This document shows, piece by piece, positions 21,334 through 30,477 of a stretch of DNA of 64,000 nucleotides; positions within the stretch are counted from its first letter, which is position 1, and each line of letters starts with the position of its first letter. The translations under genes and the position numbers were made by a program. A model generated the notes under the pieces. The model was given only the letters and a program-made list of their open reading frames with translations, searched no databases and had not been told where the DNA came from. The stretch is taken from contig NZ_LMEZ01000005.1 in the NCBI RefSeq assembly GCF_001426545.1, positions 953,333-1,017,332 of the forward strand, in the 5' to 3' direction. The DNA comes from Mycobacterium sp. Root135. GTDB taxonomy: Bacteria > Actinomycetota > Actinomycetes > Mycobacteriales > Mycobacteriaceae.

Positions 21334-22485
21334 GTGTGGACTTCCGTCGCGGCGTGGCGCCGACTGGCGTGCGTCAACTCCACGTTCGGCGTGCTGGTGG
21401 TGACGGTCGGGTTGCTCGCCGCTCCGGCGCACGCCGATCCGCCGTCACCCGCGCCTGGGCCGGTACTGGCGCCGCTGGCGCCCGGGCAGGTGGTCCGCAT
21501 CGGACCGACGGCCGGAACGGGTACGCCGACAAGCGATTACGGCATCGGGGCGACGGACCTCTGTGAGTTCATGGAGTTTCCCAGCGGAGTGTTGCAGGTC
21601 TGCGGGGACAGCTTCGCGGGCCAGGGTGTCGCCTTCGGTCAACACTTCTCGCCGATTGCGCTGCACGTCGACCTGGACTCGGTGGACGACCCGACCGGCG
21701 TTCGCTACTACGGCGTCACCGGTACGGACAAGCCCCTGCTCGCCGACCCCACCCCGTCGGGATCGTCGCAGCTGCCCGCCGGAATCGTGCAGGTGAACCG
21801 CGAGAACTACATGTTGGTGACCACCACCAAGGATCTCGTGCCCGCCACCTCGAGACTGGTCAAAGCTAGTCCTTATCAAGGCAATTGGGCTACGGTGCCG
21901 GGATCGCAGCGGTCGGCGAACTTCGCAGGCGGCAGGCAGTCGCAGATCAGCGGTTACTACGACCCGATCCCCACGCCGGACTCCCCGAGCGGCTGGGTGT
22001 ACGTCGTGGCCAACGACTTCGACCGAAGTGAACCGGTGGAGCTCTACCGGGCGACGCCGCAGTCGTTCACCGACCGGTCGAGCTGGCAGGCGTGGTCGGG
22101 TGGCGGGACGTGGGGTAGGTCGCCCGTGGCGTTGTGGGGAGACCGGGTGGGAGAGATGAGCATTCGGCAGGTCGACGGCAAGACGGTGCTGTCGTACTTC
22201 AACGCGAGCACCGGCAACATGGAGGTTCGCGTCGCCAACGACCCGACCGGACTCGGTACTGCCCCGGTGACGACGGTGGTGTTGGCCGGAGCCTGGCCGG
22301 ACGAGGCCGACGACCTGCCGTCTCCCGAGGACAACAGGCTGGCCCAACCCTATGGCGGCTACCTGTCACCCGGGTCGACGCTCGACGAACTACGTGTGTT
22401 CGTCAGTCAGTGGAACACGTTGCCGCAGGCCGACAATGCGCCGTATCGGGTGATTCAGTACGCGGTGAACCCGTTCAAGCCGTAG
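21334..22485 (+). CDS. Secreted DUF4185 protein (Rv3707c-like)
   Basis: 383 residues from GTG 21334. A Sec-type signal sequence (hydrophobic GVLVVTVGLLAAPAHA, cleavage expected before DPPSP) is followed by one large domain with the DUF4185 pattern: TPTSDYGIGATDLCEFMEF, VCGDSFAGQGV, and repeated beta-propeller-like segments such as GGTWGRSPVALWGDRVGE. The fold recalls five-bladed glycosidase-type propellers; some DUF4185 proteins have been linked to arabinan degradation, but no catalytic residue was assigned here. It follows asd by 15 nt and keeps the M. tuberculosis order. Confidence 0.82.
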   Translation: MWTSVAAWRRLACVNSTFGVLVVTVGLLAAPAHADPPSPAPGPVLAPLAPGQVVRIGPTAGTGTPTSDYGIGATDLCEFMEFPSGVLQVCGDSFAGQGVAFGQHFSPIALHVDLDSVDDPTGVRYYGVTGTDKPLLADPTPSGSSQLPAGIVQVNRENYMLVTTTKDLVPATSRLVKASPYQGNWATVPGSQRSANFAGGRQSQISGYYDPIPTPDSPSGWVYVVANDFDRSEPVELYRATPQSFTDRSSWQAWSGGGTWGRSPVALWGDRVGEMSIRQVDGKTVLSYFNASTGNMEVRVANDPTGLGTAPVTTVVLAGAWPDEADDLPSPEDNRLAQPYGGYLSPGSTLDELRVFVSQWNTLPQADNAPYRVIQYAVNPFKP

Positions 22486-22564
22486 GTGTCCTTTGATGAC
22501 GGTGTCGACGACGAGCCCTTCGCTTGGCGATCCGCCAAGCGAAGAGCTCCGCATCCGGCGACGG

Positions 22565-22774
22565 CTACCGGCCCTTGGAACTCTGACCTGGCGGGTGCAC
22601 CGGTGGCGCGGTGGGAGGGCACGGCTGAGCCGCATCTGCAGCACAGCTCTCGCCGGGCGGAGGGGGCGCGGGGGTCTCGGCGCCGGCGACGCCACCGCCG
22701 AACCCCAGCATCGCCACCGCCAGGCCGCCACCCATGGCAATCCCGCCGAGCACTCGCGTCATCTTCGTTCTCAT
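22565..22774 (-). CDS. Small secreted Pro-rich protein
   Basis: 69 residues from ATG 22774, preceded by a strong AAGGGGGG ribosome site 5 nt upstream. The N-terminal signal sequence has an unusually Gly-rich core (RVLGGIAMGGGLAVAMLGFG) with likely cleavage after VAGA. The mature part is short and proline-rich with two cysteines (ESCAADAAQPC). No family recognised. It is convergent with the DUF4185 gene. Confidence 0.6.
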   Translation of the reverse strand: MRTKMTRVLGGIAMGGGLAVAMLGFGGGVAGAETPAPPPPGESCAADAAQPCPPTAPPVHPPGQSSKGR

Positions 22775-22856
22775 CGAACCCCCCTTGATATGTGAATGGA
22801 TCGAGATTGTTATATACCAAGGGAGTTAGCTGTGCAGCCGAATTCTGTCGGCCCTG

Positions 22857-23453
22857 TCAATTATTTGCGCGACCGTTTGCCTCGGGCTCCGGTCTGCCCA
22901 GTGACTTCCACGCGGCGAGAGTGTCGGAGACGTGGGTCGACAACGAGGTCTCGTCGGCCGCGCCGAGCCACCGGTCAAGTGCCACGCTGAACACCGTGAC
23001 GGCGGTGTGCGCGGCGAGCGTCGCCCCGAGGTCGTCCAGCCCGCGTTCGCGGAACCCGTGGCTGATCGCCTCCGTCAGAATCGACATCTTGCGCAGCCCG
23101 CGCTCCCGGAGCCCGGCGTCGGCGTCGATGACCGCCTGGTGTGCCAGCAGGTAGTCGCGGCGGCCGTCGAACTTGGTTTCCGCGATCGTCCGCAGGCTGG
23201 TCGCGATCACCTCCAGGGCACCCGCCGACTGCGGCGCGGCAGCCATGACCTGCCGGACCACGTCGGGCAGTTCGGCCTGGTAGGCGAAGAGGACCTCGCG
23301 TTTGTCCGCGAAGTGGCGGAAGAAGGTGCGCGTCGTCAAGCCCGCGCGCGCGGCGATCTGCGGGACGGTGGTTTCGGCGAAGCCCTGCTCGATGAACAGG
23401 GCCAACGCCGCGGCCTCCAGACGTGTGCGCGCTCCCTCTGGCCATCGACCCAT
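22857..23453 (-). CDS. TetR family transcriptional regulator
   Basis: 198 residues from ATG 23453 (MGRWPEGARTRLEAAALALF). An ATG at 23462 and a GTG at 23480 are in frame, but the latter lies inside the operator. The N-terminal helix-turn-helix is typical: TTVPQIAARAGLTTRTFFRHFADKREVLF. The C-terminal ligand domain is of the MftR/TetR_C_17-like helical type. Divergent from an LLM oxidoreductase, with two operator-like palindromes between, so it probably represses itself and that gene. Confidence 0.9.
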   Translation of the reverse strand: MGRWPEGARTRLEAAALALFIEQGFAETTVPQIAARAGLTTRTFFRHFADKREVLFAYQAELPDVVRQVMAAAPQSAGALEVIATSLRTIAETKFDGRRDYLLAHQAVIDADAGLRERGLRKMSILTEAISHGFRERGLDDLGATLAAHTAVTVFSVALDRWLGAADETSLSTHVSDTLAAWKSLGRPEPEANGRANN

Positions 23454-23473
23454 GGACGACATCCTAGAAGGTG

Positions 23474-23521
23474 ATGACACGTGATGTCATTATGGTCTAG
23501 TGTGATGACACTCGATGCCAT
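23474..23521. promoter_or_regulatory. Paired TetR operator candidates
   Basis: Two copies of ATGACA-N5-TGTCAT occur: 23474-23490 (perfect arms) and 23505-23521 (one mismatch). Their centres are 31 bp apart, three helical turns, which favours two dimers on the same DNA face. They lie between the divergent TetR and LLM oxidoreductase genes. Confidence 0.7.
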
Positions 23522-23555
23522 CACTCGGATGGCGCAGTCATGAAGGCGGTACGCA

Positions 23556-24467
23556 ATGAACGTGAACACAGTCGAAGCCGCCCGTCGCGCGATTGGGCCG
23601 GTCGGGGCCTTCCTGCCGGTCTCGTTCACCGAGGCGCCTTCCGTACACACGCAGCGGGACGCCGTCGAGCGGTTCGAACGCGCCGGCTACCCGTGCACCT
23701 GGACCAATGAGGTCTTCGGCAAGGACGCGCTGGTCCAGCTGGCGCTTCTGCTCGGCGCCACTCGACGCATGACCTTCGGCACCGGCGTTGCCAACGTCTG
23801 GGTGCGGGAGCCGCAGACCCTGGCCGCCGCGGCCGCGCAGCTGGCCCAGGCCCATCCGGGCCGCTTCGTCCTCGGGCTCGGCGTGGGACATCCGCAACAG
23901 GCCGAGACCGCGGGCCGCGACTACGGCCGGCCGCTGGACACCATGCGCGAATACCAACGCCGGATGGGCGAGGCCACCTGGCCGCCGGTGCCCGACGCCG
24001 ACTATCCACGAATCATCGCCGCAAACGGTCCCAAGATGCTCGAGCTGGCCGCCGAGACGGCCGACGGTGCGTTGCCTGCGGGACTGCCCGCCGACCACAC
24101 GGCGAAGGCCAGGCAGGTCCTCGGTCCGGACAAGCTGCTCGTCGTCGGGCTGTCCGTCGTCGTCGACTCAGACCTCGACCGCGCCAGAGAGACGGCCCGG
24201 GCCACGGTCAGCGCGTCGCTCAGCAGTCCGGCCTACGCCAAAATCGTTGTCGGACTCGGGTATTCCGCGAACGCCGACGACCGGTTGGTCGACGCCGTCG
24301 TCGGTCACGGCCGTCCCGATGCCGTCGCGAACCTGGTGCGGGCGCACCTGCAGGCCGGCGCCGACCATGTCATGGTGATGATGCCGGGCGGCGACTTCGA
24401 CGGCGGGGTTGCCGGTCTCGAAGAGCTGGCTCCGACGCTGATGTCGATCGGGGCCGTGGGCCGCTAG
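23556..24467 (+). CDS. LLM-class F420-dependent oxidoreductase
   Basis: 303 residues, luciferase-like monooxygenase barrel. Motifs: IGPVGAFLPVSF, GYPCTWTNEVFGKDALVQLALLLGAT, TFGTGVANVWVREPQTLAAAAAQLAQ, HPGRFVLGLGVGHPQQ, and the C-terminal AGADHVMVMMP. Members of this subgroup in mycobacteria mostly use coenzyme F420 for hydride transfer. The substrate is unknown. The TetR regulator and paired operators upstream suggest induction by a small molecule. Confidence 0.87.
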   Translation: MNVNTVEAARRAIGPVGAFLPVSFTEAPSVHTQRDAVERFERAGYPCTWTNEVFGKDALVQLALLLGATRRMTFGTGVANVWVREPQTLAAAAAQLAQAHPGRFVLGLGVGHPQQAETAGRDYGRPLDTMREYQRRMGEATWPPVPDADYPRIIAANGPKMLELAAETADGALPAGLPADHTAKARQVLGPDKLLVVGLSVVVDSDLDRARETARATVSASLSSPAYAKIVVGLGYSANADDRLVDAVVGHGRPDAVANLVRAHLQAGADHVMVMMPGGDFDGGVAGLEELAPTLMSIGAVGR

Positions 24468-24622
24468 GTCTCGTCGGCGACCTGGTGATGATCCTGATGC
24501 CCGGCCGGCGCCTCCGGATCGGACGTCGGGTCGTCCAACTGATCCTGCATTTCGCGCTGCTCCTCGGTGGTCTCGGTGGCGTCCCGGGGCGTCGACGGCG
24601 GGTCGTTCTGCGGCTGTCCCAT
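24464..24622 (-). CDS. Small acidic hydrophilic protein
   Basis: A 52-residue frame from ATG 24622 (MGQPQNDPPSTPRDATETTE), rich in Asp, Glu, Gln and Pro and probably disordered. No Shine-Dalgarno sequence is clear. Its stop overlaps the end of the LLM gene by 4 nt. Amino-acid composition is unlike a GC-rich shadow frame, which supports coding, but homologues are not known to me. Confidence 0.4.
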   Translation of the reverse strand: MGQPQNDPPSTPRDATETTEEQREMQDQLDDPTSDPEAPAGHQDHHQVADET

Positions 24623-24733
24623 GCGGTAGGTGGTTGCCCATCGGGCACTCGGCAAACCTCCACAGTGGATTCACGAGGGAACACGACGGAAATTTGTCGA
24701 CCCAGCCTCGAACCGACGACGATCATGGACGCC

Positions 24734-25189
24734 ATGAGCCAACCAGTCGACTATCCCGGCGACGCCGCGACGGGTCCGCAGACCGCAGTCCTTCCCGAAG
24801 GGCACTACCAGCAGCCGCCCCAGGGATACGCCTACCCGCCGCCCGGGCCGGGACCGCAGCAGATGCCCCCGCCGGGCAAGCCCAGCCGCCTGAACAAGGT
24901 GGCGGCGTGGGTGGGCATCGTCGCCGGCTCACTCGTCATCGTCGCCGTGTTGTTCGGCTCCGGGTTCTACTTCGGTCGCGAAACGGCCCCCGTGCCGCCG
25001 GACCGAAGCGCGGCAGGCACCGAGCAGGGCCCGATGATCATGCCGATGCCACGTGGCCAGTTCGAGCGGCCGGGCCCCGGCATCGTCATCCCAAATGGGC
25101 CGACGTTCACGCTGCCGAACATCTTCCCGCAATTCCCGATGCCGCCGCAGGGGCCGACGACCCAGGTGCCGGGGCAACCGCCGCGCTGA
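24734..25189 (+). CDS. Pro-rich single-pass membrane protein
   Basis: 151 residues from ATG 24734 (MSQPVDYPGDAATGPQT); an in-frame ATG at 24725 is possible. A cytoplasmic Pro/Gly/Gln-rich N-terminus (GYAYPPPGPGPQQMPPPGK) leads to one transmembrane helix (AAWVGIVAGSLVIVAVLFGSGFYFG) and a Pro/Met-rich outer tail. The helix segment is clearly similar to that of the next gene (LAWVGIVAGTVFVVAVIFFSGFVLG), so the two look like tandem duplicates. Function unknown. Confidence 0.75.
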   Translation: MSQPVDYPGDAATGPQTAVLPEGHYQQPPQGYAYPPPGPGPQQMPPPGKPSRLNKVAAWVGIVAGSLVIVAVLFGSGFYFGRETAPVPPDRSAAGTEQGPMIMPMPRGQFERPGPGIVIPNGPTFTLPNIFPQFPMPPQGPTTQVPGQPPR

Positions 25190-25256
25190 CCCGCTCATAG
25201 CGCTTTCATAGCCGGTTCATCATTGGCGCATCACCATCGCGGCCAAGATCGGAACC

Positions 25257-25655
25257 ATGAGCGAAACAGCGTCGTCACCAGAATCGGCAACGGGTCCCAT
25301 CGAGACCCCGGCCACCACCGCCCCCGTCGTCGTCCAAGAGCGGGACGTCGAGCCGCGCCGCCGCGGCGGCAGGCTCAACGTCGTCTTGGCGTGGGTCGGC
25401 ATCGTCGCGGGGACGGTCTTCGTCGTCGCCGTCATCTTCTTCTCCGGGTTCGTGCTCGGGGCCAGCGTCGGCGGTGGTCACCACCACGGCGGTCATCACG
25501 GACACGGCAACGGTCAGATGGAGCACGACGGCGGTGGGCCTCGGCACGGCTGGCAGGGCGGTCCGGGAGGCCCCGGTTTCCCAGGCGGTCCCGGTTTCGG
25601 TCAAGGCCCGGGTCAAGGTCCCGGTTCACCTCCGCCCACGCCTCCCGGTCGATAG
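25257..25655 (+). CDS. Single-pass membrane protein with His/Gly-rich tail
   Basis: 132 residues. An N-terminal charged segment (VVVQERDVEPRRRGGR) precedes a transmembrane helix that resembles the one in the upstream gene. Outside lies a low-complexity tail: a His cluster (GGGHHHGGHHGHGNGQMEHD) and then Gly/Pro repeats (GGPGFPGGPGFGQGPGQGPG). The His cluster could bind metal ions; this is inference. It ends about 120 nt before katA. Confidence 0.72.
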   Translation: MSETASSPESATGPIETPATTAPVVVQERDVEPRRRGGRLNVVLAWVGIVAGTVFVVAVIFFSGFVLGASVGGGHHHGGHHGHGNGQMEHDGGGPRHGWQGGPGGPGFPGGPGFGQGPGQGPGSPPPTPPGR

Positions 25656-25776
25656 CCTCGAATCGGGGTGACGAGTGCGTGCGACGCTTCGTGGGTATGC
25701 CACGGGGAGCGGTGCGTCAGACGAGATGCGGCCCAGCCCCGAGTGGCCGCGACGCCACCCGGAGATGGATGGGTTC

Positions 25777-27225
25777 ATGACTGAAAAGATCGCAACCACG
25801 GACGGCGGCGCGCCGATCCCAAGCGTCGAACACTCACTCACGGTCGGTCCCGACGGGCCGATTCTGCTGCAGGACCACTACCTGATCGAGCAGATGGCGA
25901 ACTTCAACCGGGAGCGGATTCCGGAGCGGCAGCCCCACGCCAAGGGCGGCGGAGCGTTCGGCACCTTCGAGGTCACCAACGACGTCAGCCGGTACACCAA
26001 GGCGGCGTTCCTGCAGCCGGGCGTCAAGACGGAGATGGTGGCGAGGTTCTCGACCGTGGCGGGGGAGCGAGGCAGCCCAGACACGTGGCGTGACCCGCGG
26101 GGCTTCTCGCTGAAGTTCTACACGTCCGAGGGCAACTGGGACATGGTCGGCAACAACACGCCGGTGTTCTTCATCCGCGACCCGATGAAGTTCCAGAACT
26201 TCATCCGCAGCCAGAAACGGATGGCCGCCAACAACCTTCGCGACCACAACATGCAGTGGGACTTCTGGACCCTGGTGCCGGAGTCGGCGCATCAGGTCAC
26301 CTATCTGATGGGTGACCGCGGCATCCCCAAAACCTGGCGAAACATGAACGGCTACTCCAGTCACACCTACAGCCTGGTCAACGCGAACGACGAGTTGTCG
26401 TGGGTGAAGTACCACTTCATCTCCGACCAGGGCATCGACTACCTCACCCAGGAGGACGCCGATCGCATTGCCGGCGAGGACGGCGACTACCACCAGCGGG
26501 ACCTGTTCGACTCCATCGAGGCAGGCAACCACCCAAGCTGGACGCTAAAGATCCAGGTCATGCCGTTCGAGGACGCCAAGACCTACCGGATCAACCCGTT
26601 CGACCTGACCAAGGTGTGGCCGCACTCGGACTACCCATTGATCGACGTCGGCACGATGACGCTCAACCGCAACGTCGTGGACTATCACGCGCAGATCGAG
26701 CAGGCGGCGTTCGAGCCGAACAACCTCGTGCCCGGCACCGGCCTGTCCCCGGACAAGATGTTGCTGGCCCGGGGGTTCTCCTACTCCGACGCCCACCGCG
26801 CCCGCCTTGGCGTGAACTACAAGCAGATCCCGGTCAACGAGCCGAAGTCGGAGGTCAACGCGTACTCCAAGGACGGGGCGATGCGGATCAAGCTCGCCAC
26901 CGACCCGGTCTATGCGCCGAATTCGATGGGCGGTCCCGTGGCCGACCCGGCCCGCGCCTCCGAGGTGCACTGGATGGCCGACGGCGACATGGTCCGTACG
27001 GCGTATGCGTTGCGGGCCGAGGACGACGACTGGGGCCAGGCTGGTGCGCTGGTCCGGGAGGTCATGGACGACGATCAGCGCGAACGCCTCGTGGGCAACA
27101 TCGTCGGCCACGTGCTCGACGGCGTGAAGGAGCCGGTGTTGTCGAGGGTCTTCGAGTACTGGACCAACGTCGACCCGGAGATCGGCAAGAAGGTCGAGGA
27201 AGGCGTACGCGCCGGCAACGGCTGA
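25777..27225 (+). CDS. katA: Monofunctional heme catalase, small-subunit clade
   Basis: 482 residues from ATG 25777 with GGAGATGG 8 nt upstream (in-frame ATG at 25765 is an alternative). It degrades hydrogen peroxide in the cytosol. The catalytic His lies in [17 protein letters not shown], the catalytic Asn in [17 protein letters not shown], and the proximal heme Tyr in [15 protein letters not shown]. Length and C-terminus (no flavodoxin-like domain) place it in the clade 3 type with NADPH site. This is distinct from KatG. Hairpin terminator follows. Confidence 0.95.
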   Translation: MTEKIATTDGGAPIPSVEHSLTVGPDGPILLQDHYLIEQMANFNRERIPERQPHAKGGGAFGTFEVTNDVSRYTKAAFLQPGVKTEMVARFSTVAGERGSPDTWRDPRGFSLKFYTSEGNWDMVGNNTPVFFIRDPMKFQNFIRSQKRMAANNLRDHNMQWDFWTLVPESAHQVTYLMGDRGIPKTWRNMNGYSSHTYSLVNANDELSWVKYHFISDQGIDYLTQEDADRIAGEDGDYHQRDLFDSIEAGNHPSWTLKIQVMPFEDAKTYRINPFDLTKVWPHSDYPLIDVGTMTLNRNVVDYHAQIEQAAFEPNNLVPGTGLSPDKMLLARGFSYSDAHRARLGVNYKQIPVNEPKSEVNAYSKDGAMRIKLATDPVYAPNSMGGPVADPARASEVHWMADGDMVRTAYALRAEDDDWGQAGALVREVMDDDQRERLVGNIVGHVLDGVKEPVLSRVFEYWTNVDPEIGKKVEEGVRAGNG

Positions 27226-27241
27226 CGCTTCTCCTTCGGTA

Positions 27242-27287
27242 GTGAATCTGGCGATGCACCACGCGGGTGGTGCGTCGCCAGCTTCAC
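27242..27287 (+). terminator. Hairpin terminator of katA
   Basis: A long stem with 15-nt inner arms (27248-27262 and 27267-27281, one wobble, 4-nt loop) extends outward through GTGAA/TTCAC (27242-27246 and 27283-27287) after a single mismatch. It starts 16 nt after the katA stop and is followed by GTTTGGGG, so the T-tract is poor. Confidence 0.7.
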
Positions 27288-27421
27288 GTTTGGGGCGGGA
27301 ATGGCGGCGCGACACGCCGGGGTGAATGCCATCCTTGTGATTCGCGTGGGGTCTGTGAGACTATTGAGAACTTTGGGGAACATGTGGCGACGGTTCCCAA
27401 TTCGTGACAATGTCGTCACCC

Positions 27422-27952
27422 ATGACACGCATGCGAGTGAGGCTCATCGCGGCGGTCGGCGCGGCATTGGTCCTCCTGACGAGCGGTTGCTCGATGCAGG
27501 CCGAGGCGCCGCAGCGCGGCTTGGCGAAGGTGTTCTCCGTCGGCGACTGCGTCGCCATCCCGTCGGAGGCGCCGGACTCGCCGACCACGTTGACCGCCGA
27601 CAAGGCATCCTGCGCGGCCGACCCGAGCTACACCGTCGGGGCGCTCGCCGACAAATCCGGGGCCTGCCCGAGCGTCGAATATCAGCATGTGCCAACGCAA
27701 TTCGCCGATCCGTCGACGACGCGACTGTGCCTGGTACCCAACCTCGTCGCCAACCACTGCTACGTCATGGACATGCCGATCGGCATGCTGCAGCTCGCCG
27801 ACTGTGCCGAGCGCGGCCAGGACGGCCTGCTGGTCCAGGTCACCCAGCGCCTCGACGTCCGCGATCAACGCGCTTGCCCCGCGGCGGTCGGTCAATACGC
27901 CTGGCCCTACCCGTCCCCGCCCCGGACGTACTGCACCCTGACGATCTTCTAA
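27422..27952 (+). CDS. Putative lipoprotein with cysteine-rich exported domain
   Basis: 176 residues from ATG 27422 (MTRMRVRLIAAVGAALVLLTSGC); earlier in-frame starts are GTG 27404 and ATG 27410. LLTSGC is a good lipobox, so it should be lipid-anchored on the outer face of the cytoplasmic membrane. The mature part has about eight further cysteines, including VGDCVAIPS, LADCAERGQDG and YCTLTIF, organised like the LppU-type proteins of mycobacteria. No enzyme motif. Role unknown. Confidence 0.75.
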   Translation: MTRMRVRLIAAVGAALVLLTSGCSMQAEAPQRGLAKVFSVGDCVAIPSEAPDSPTTLTADKASCAADPSYTVGALADKSGACPSVEYQHVPTQFADPSTTRLCLVPNLVANHCYVMDMPIGMLQLADCAERGQDGLLVQVTQRLDVRDQRACPAAVGQYAWPYPSPPRTYCTLTIF

Positions 27953-27992
27953 GGGATTCTCGCCCGCCGTCGCAGCTGGCATGATCGAACGC

Positions 27993-28424
27993 ATGAGCAT
28001 CGAAGTCGTCTACACCGCAGAATCCACGTCCACCGGTGGGGGCCGCGACGGCCACGTGACGTCCGCCGACGGGAAGATCGACCTCGACACCCGTCCGCCC
28101 AAGGAGATGGGTGGCAGTGGCGAGGGCGTCAACCCCGAACTGCTCTTCTCGGCCGGCTACTCCGCCTGTTTCCTCGGCGCACTGCGCCTGGTCGCCAAGA
28201 ACGAGAAGATCTCCATCGACGACGCCAGCGCGATCACCGCTCAGATTGGCTTCGGCAAGGACTCCGAGGGTGGCTTCGGCCTGAACGCGCACCTCATCGG
28301 ATACCTCCCCGGCCTCGAGCAGGGCGTCGCCGACGACCTGATGGAGAAGGCCCACGGCTTCTGCCCGTACTCCAAGGCCACTCGCGGAAACATCGACGTC
28401 AAGCTGACTGCCAAGGTCGTCTAG
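27993..28424 (+). CDS. ohr: Organic hydroperoxide resistance protein (Ohr/OsmC family)
   Basis: 143 residues from ATG 27993 (MSIEVVYTAESTSTGGGRDG); ATG 27981 is also in frame. Thiol peroxidase that reduces organic hydroperoxides. The two redox cysteines are in FSAGYSACFLGAL and GFCPYSKATRGN, spaced as in Ohr and not in OsmC proper. No OhrR regulator is adjacent. katA lies nearby, so this stretch carries two separate peroxide defences. Confidence 0.9.
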   Translation: MSIEVVYTAESTSTGGGRDGHVTSADGKIDLDTRPPKEMGGSGEGVNPELLFSAGYSACFLGALRLVAKNEKISIDDASAITAQIGFGKDSEGGFGLNAHLIGYLPGLEQGVADDLMEKAHGFCPYSKATRGNIDVKLTAKVV

Positions 28425-28427
28425 CCG

Positions 28428-29072
28428 ATGCGCACGACCGCCGGTGTGGCGGTGGCCGTGATGGCGGCGGCGGTCGCACTGGCGCCGGTCGCCGACGCGC
28501 GACCCTCCGACCCGGGGGTGGTGTCCTACGCCGTGCTCGGCAAGGGCTCGGTCGGCAACGTCGTGGGCGCCCCGATGCGGTGGGAGTCGACCTTCACCGC
28601 GCCCTTCCAGGCCTATTACGTCGACCTGCCCGCCTGCAACAACTGGGCCGACATCGGCCTGCCCGAGGTCTACACCGATCCCGACCTGGCGTCGTTCAAC
28701 GGTGCCGTCGCCCAGCGCGCCGCAGACGACGACACAAACCTGGTGAAACAGGCCGTCGGAGTGTTCGCGACCGGCGAGGCCGCCACCCGCGCCTTCCATC
28801 GCGTGACCGACAGGACCGTCGGCTGCGCCGGCCAAACCACGGCCATGCACCTGGACGACTTCACCACGCAGGTCTGGTCGTTCTCCGGCGACGGACCAAG
28901 GGGCAACGACGCGGTGTGGGTGAAGCAGGAGGCGGGTACTGATCGTCGGTGCTTCATTCAAACCAGGCTGCGCGAGAACGTTCTGCTACAAGCGAAAGTG
29001 TGCCAGCCTGGCAACGGCGGGCCTGCGGTGAACGTGCTGGCCGGCGCGATGCAGAACACACTGGGCCAATAG
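28428..29072 (+). CDS. Secreted sensor-domain (PknH_C-like) protein, Rv3705c-like
   Basis: 214 residues. A Sec signal (VAVAVMAAAVALAPVADA) precedes a domain like the extracellular PknH C-terminal sensor: conserved cysteines in DLPACNNWADIG, RTVGCAGQTT, DRRCFIQT and AKVCQPGNGGP could form two disulfides. The M. tuberculosis equivalent in the same place, before egtA, is of similar length as I recall. Such domains are thought to bind ligands at the cell surface; nothing more specific is visible. It starts 3 nt after ohr. Confidence 0.75.
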   Translation: MRTTAGVAVAVMAAAVALAPVADARPSDPGVVSYAVLGKGSVGNVVGAPMRWESTFTAPFQAYYVDLPACNNWADIGLPEVYTDPDLASFNGAVAQRAADDDTNLVKQAVGVFATGEAATRAFHRVTDRTVGCAGQTTAMHLDDFTTQVWSFSGDGPRGNDAVWVKQEAGTDRRCFIQTRLRENVLLQAKVCQPGNGGPAVNVLAGAMQNTLGQ

Positions 29073-29211
29073 CGGCTGCGCCCGTACGGCAGTCCGGAAT
29101 GAATTGTTTTGGCCGTTTTGTCGGTTACCTCTCAGAAGATGGTGAAGGCGATCTTGTACGCGAACGAGCCGCGCCTTGCCCCCGCGCGGTGATCCGGAGG
29201 GGATGGTTGGC

Positions 29212-30477
29212 GTGACCACCACCACAGACCTGTGCGGAGCCGAGCTGACGGACTCCGCCGACGCGGCCCGCCGGATCGGCGCCGAGTGTTTGACCGACGG
29301 CCCGATTGGCCGCATCGGGCTCGAGATCGAGGCGCACTGCTTCGACCTCGACGACCCCATGCGACGCCCGGGGTGGGCCGAGCTCACCGAGGTGATCGCC
29401 AAGGTCCCGCCGATGCCCGGCGGCAGCCCCATCACCGTCGAGCCGGGCGGTGCGGTGGAGCTGTCCGGCCCGCCCGCGGATTCGGTGGTGCCCGCCATCG
29501 CGGCGATGCGATCCGATCGGGCGGTGCTGACGAGGGCGTTCGCCGAACACGGACTGGGCCTGGTGTTGCTCGGCGCCGATCCCCTTCGCCCACCGAAACG
29601 GGTCAACCCGGGGGATCGCTACCGCGCCATGGAGCAGTTCTTCGCCGCCAGCGGCACGGTCGACGCCGGCGCGGCAATGATGACGTCGACGGCGTCGGTG
29701 CAGGTCAACCTCGACGCCGGTCCACGTGCGGGCTGGGCCGAGCGGGTTCGGCTCGCCCACGCGCTTGGCCCGACGATGATCGCGATCTCCGCCAATTCAC
29801 CGCTCCTCGGCGGTGAACCCTCCGGCTGGCGCAGCACCCGGCAGCGGGTGTGGAGCCGGCTGGACTCTGCCCGCACCGGTCCGGTGTTGGGTGCCAGCGG
29901 CGGTGACCCGGCCGACGACTGGGTCAGCTACGCGCTGAAGGCCCCGGTGATGTTGGTGCAAGGCATAGGGACTGCCCCCGCGACTCCCCTCACACAGGTC
30001 GTCCCGTTTGCCGACTGGGCCGACGGCCGCGCGCTGCTCGGGGGCCGACGTCCGACGGCGGCCGACCTGGACTACCACCTCACGACGTTGTTTCCGCCCG
30101 TGCGGCCGCGCGGCTTCCTGGAGATCCGGTACCTCGACAGCACGCCGGACGACGTGTGGCCGGCCGTGGTCTTCACCCTGGCCACCCTCCTGGACGACCC
30201 GTCGGCCGTCGACGTCGCCGCGGAGGCGACGGAACCCGTTGCCACCGAATGGGACCTGGCCGCCAGGGTCGGACTCGGCGACGAGCGGCTACGCGCGGCG
30301 GCCCTGCGGTGCGTGCAAACCGTCGCCGATCTGGCGCCGCCGGAGTTGCGTGCCCCGATGCAGCGGTTGTTGCGCCGCGTGGAACTTGGCCGGAGCTCGG
30401 CCGACGACTTCACCGACCTCGTCGCCGGAAGCACGGTCCCGGCGGCCGTGAGCCGATTGGCGGGTATGACCGCGTGA
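29212..30477 (+). CDS. egtA: Ergothioneine biosynthesis glutamate-cysteine ligase EgtA
   Basis: 421 residues from GTG 29212, chosen because GGAGGGG lies 9 nt upstream; ATG 29203 abuts that site. It makes gamma-glutamylcysteine, the sulfur donor for EgtB. Family motifs: [42 protein letters not shown] and [11 protein letters not shown]. First gene of a five-gene operon in which each start overlaps or nearly touches the previous stop (GTGA with egtB). Confidence 0.95.
   Translation: MTTTTDLCGAELTDSADAARRIGAECLTDGPIGRIGLEIEAHCFDLDDPMRRPGWAELTEVIAKVPPMPGGSPITVEPGGAVELSGPPADSVVPAIAAMRSDRAVLTRAFAEHGLGLVLLGADPLRPPKRVNPGDRYRAMEQFFAASGTVDAGAAMMTSTASVQVNLDAGPRAGWAERVRLAHALGPTMIAISANSPLLGGEPSGWRSTRQRVWSRLDSARTGPVLGASGGDPADDWVSYALKAPVMLVQGIGTAPATPLTQVVPFADWADGRALLGGRRPTAADLDYHLTTLFPPVRPRGFLEIRYLDSTPDDVWPAVVFTLATLLDDPSAVDVAAEATEPVATEWDLAARVGLGDERLRAAALRCVQTVADLAPPELRAPMQRLLRRVELGRSSADDFTDLVAGSTVPAAVSRLAGMTA

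Noticed and set aside
27288..27340. Sequence with GCGCGACACGCCGG resembling the palindrome core
   Set aside because: Only a 5-bp flanking dyad could be found, so it was not counted as a member of the repeat family.
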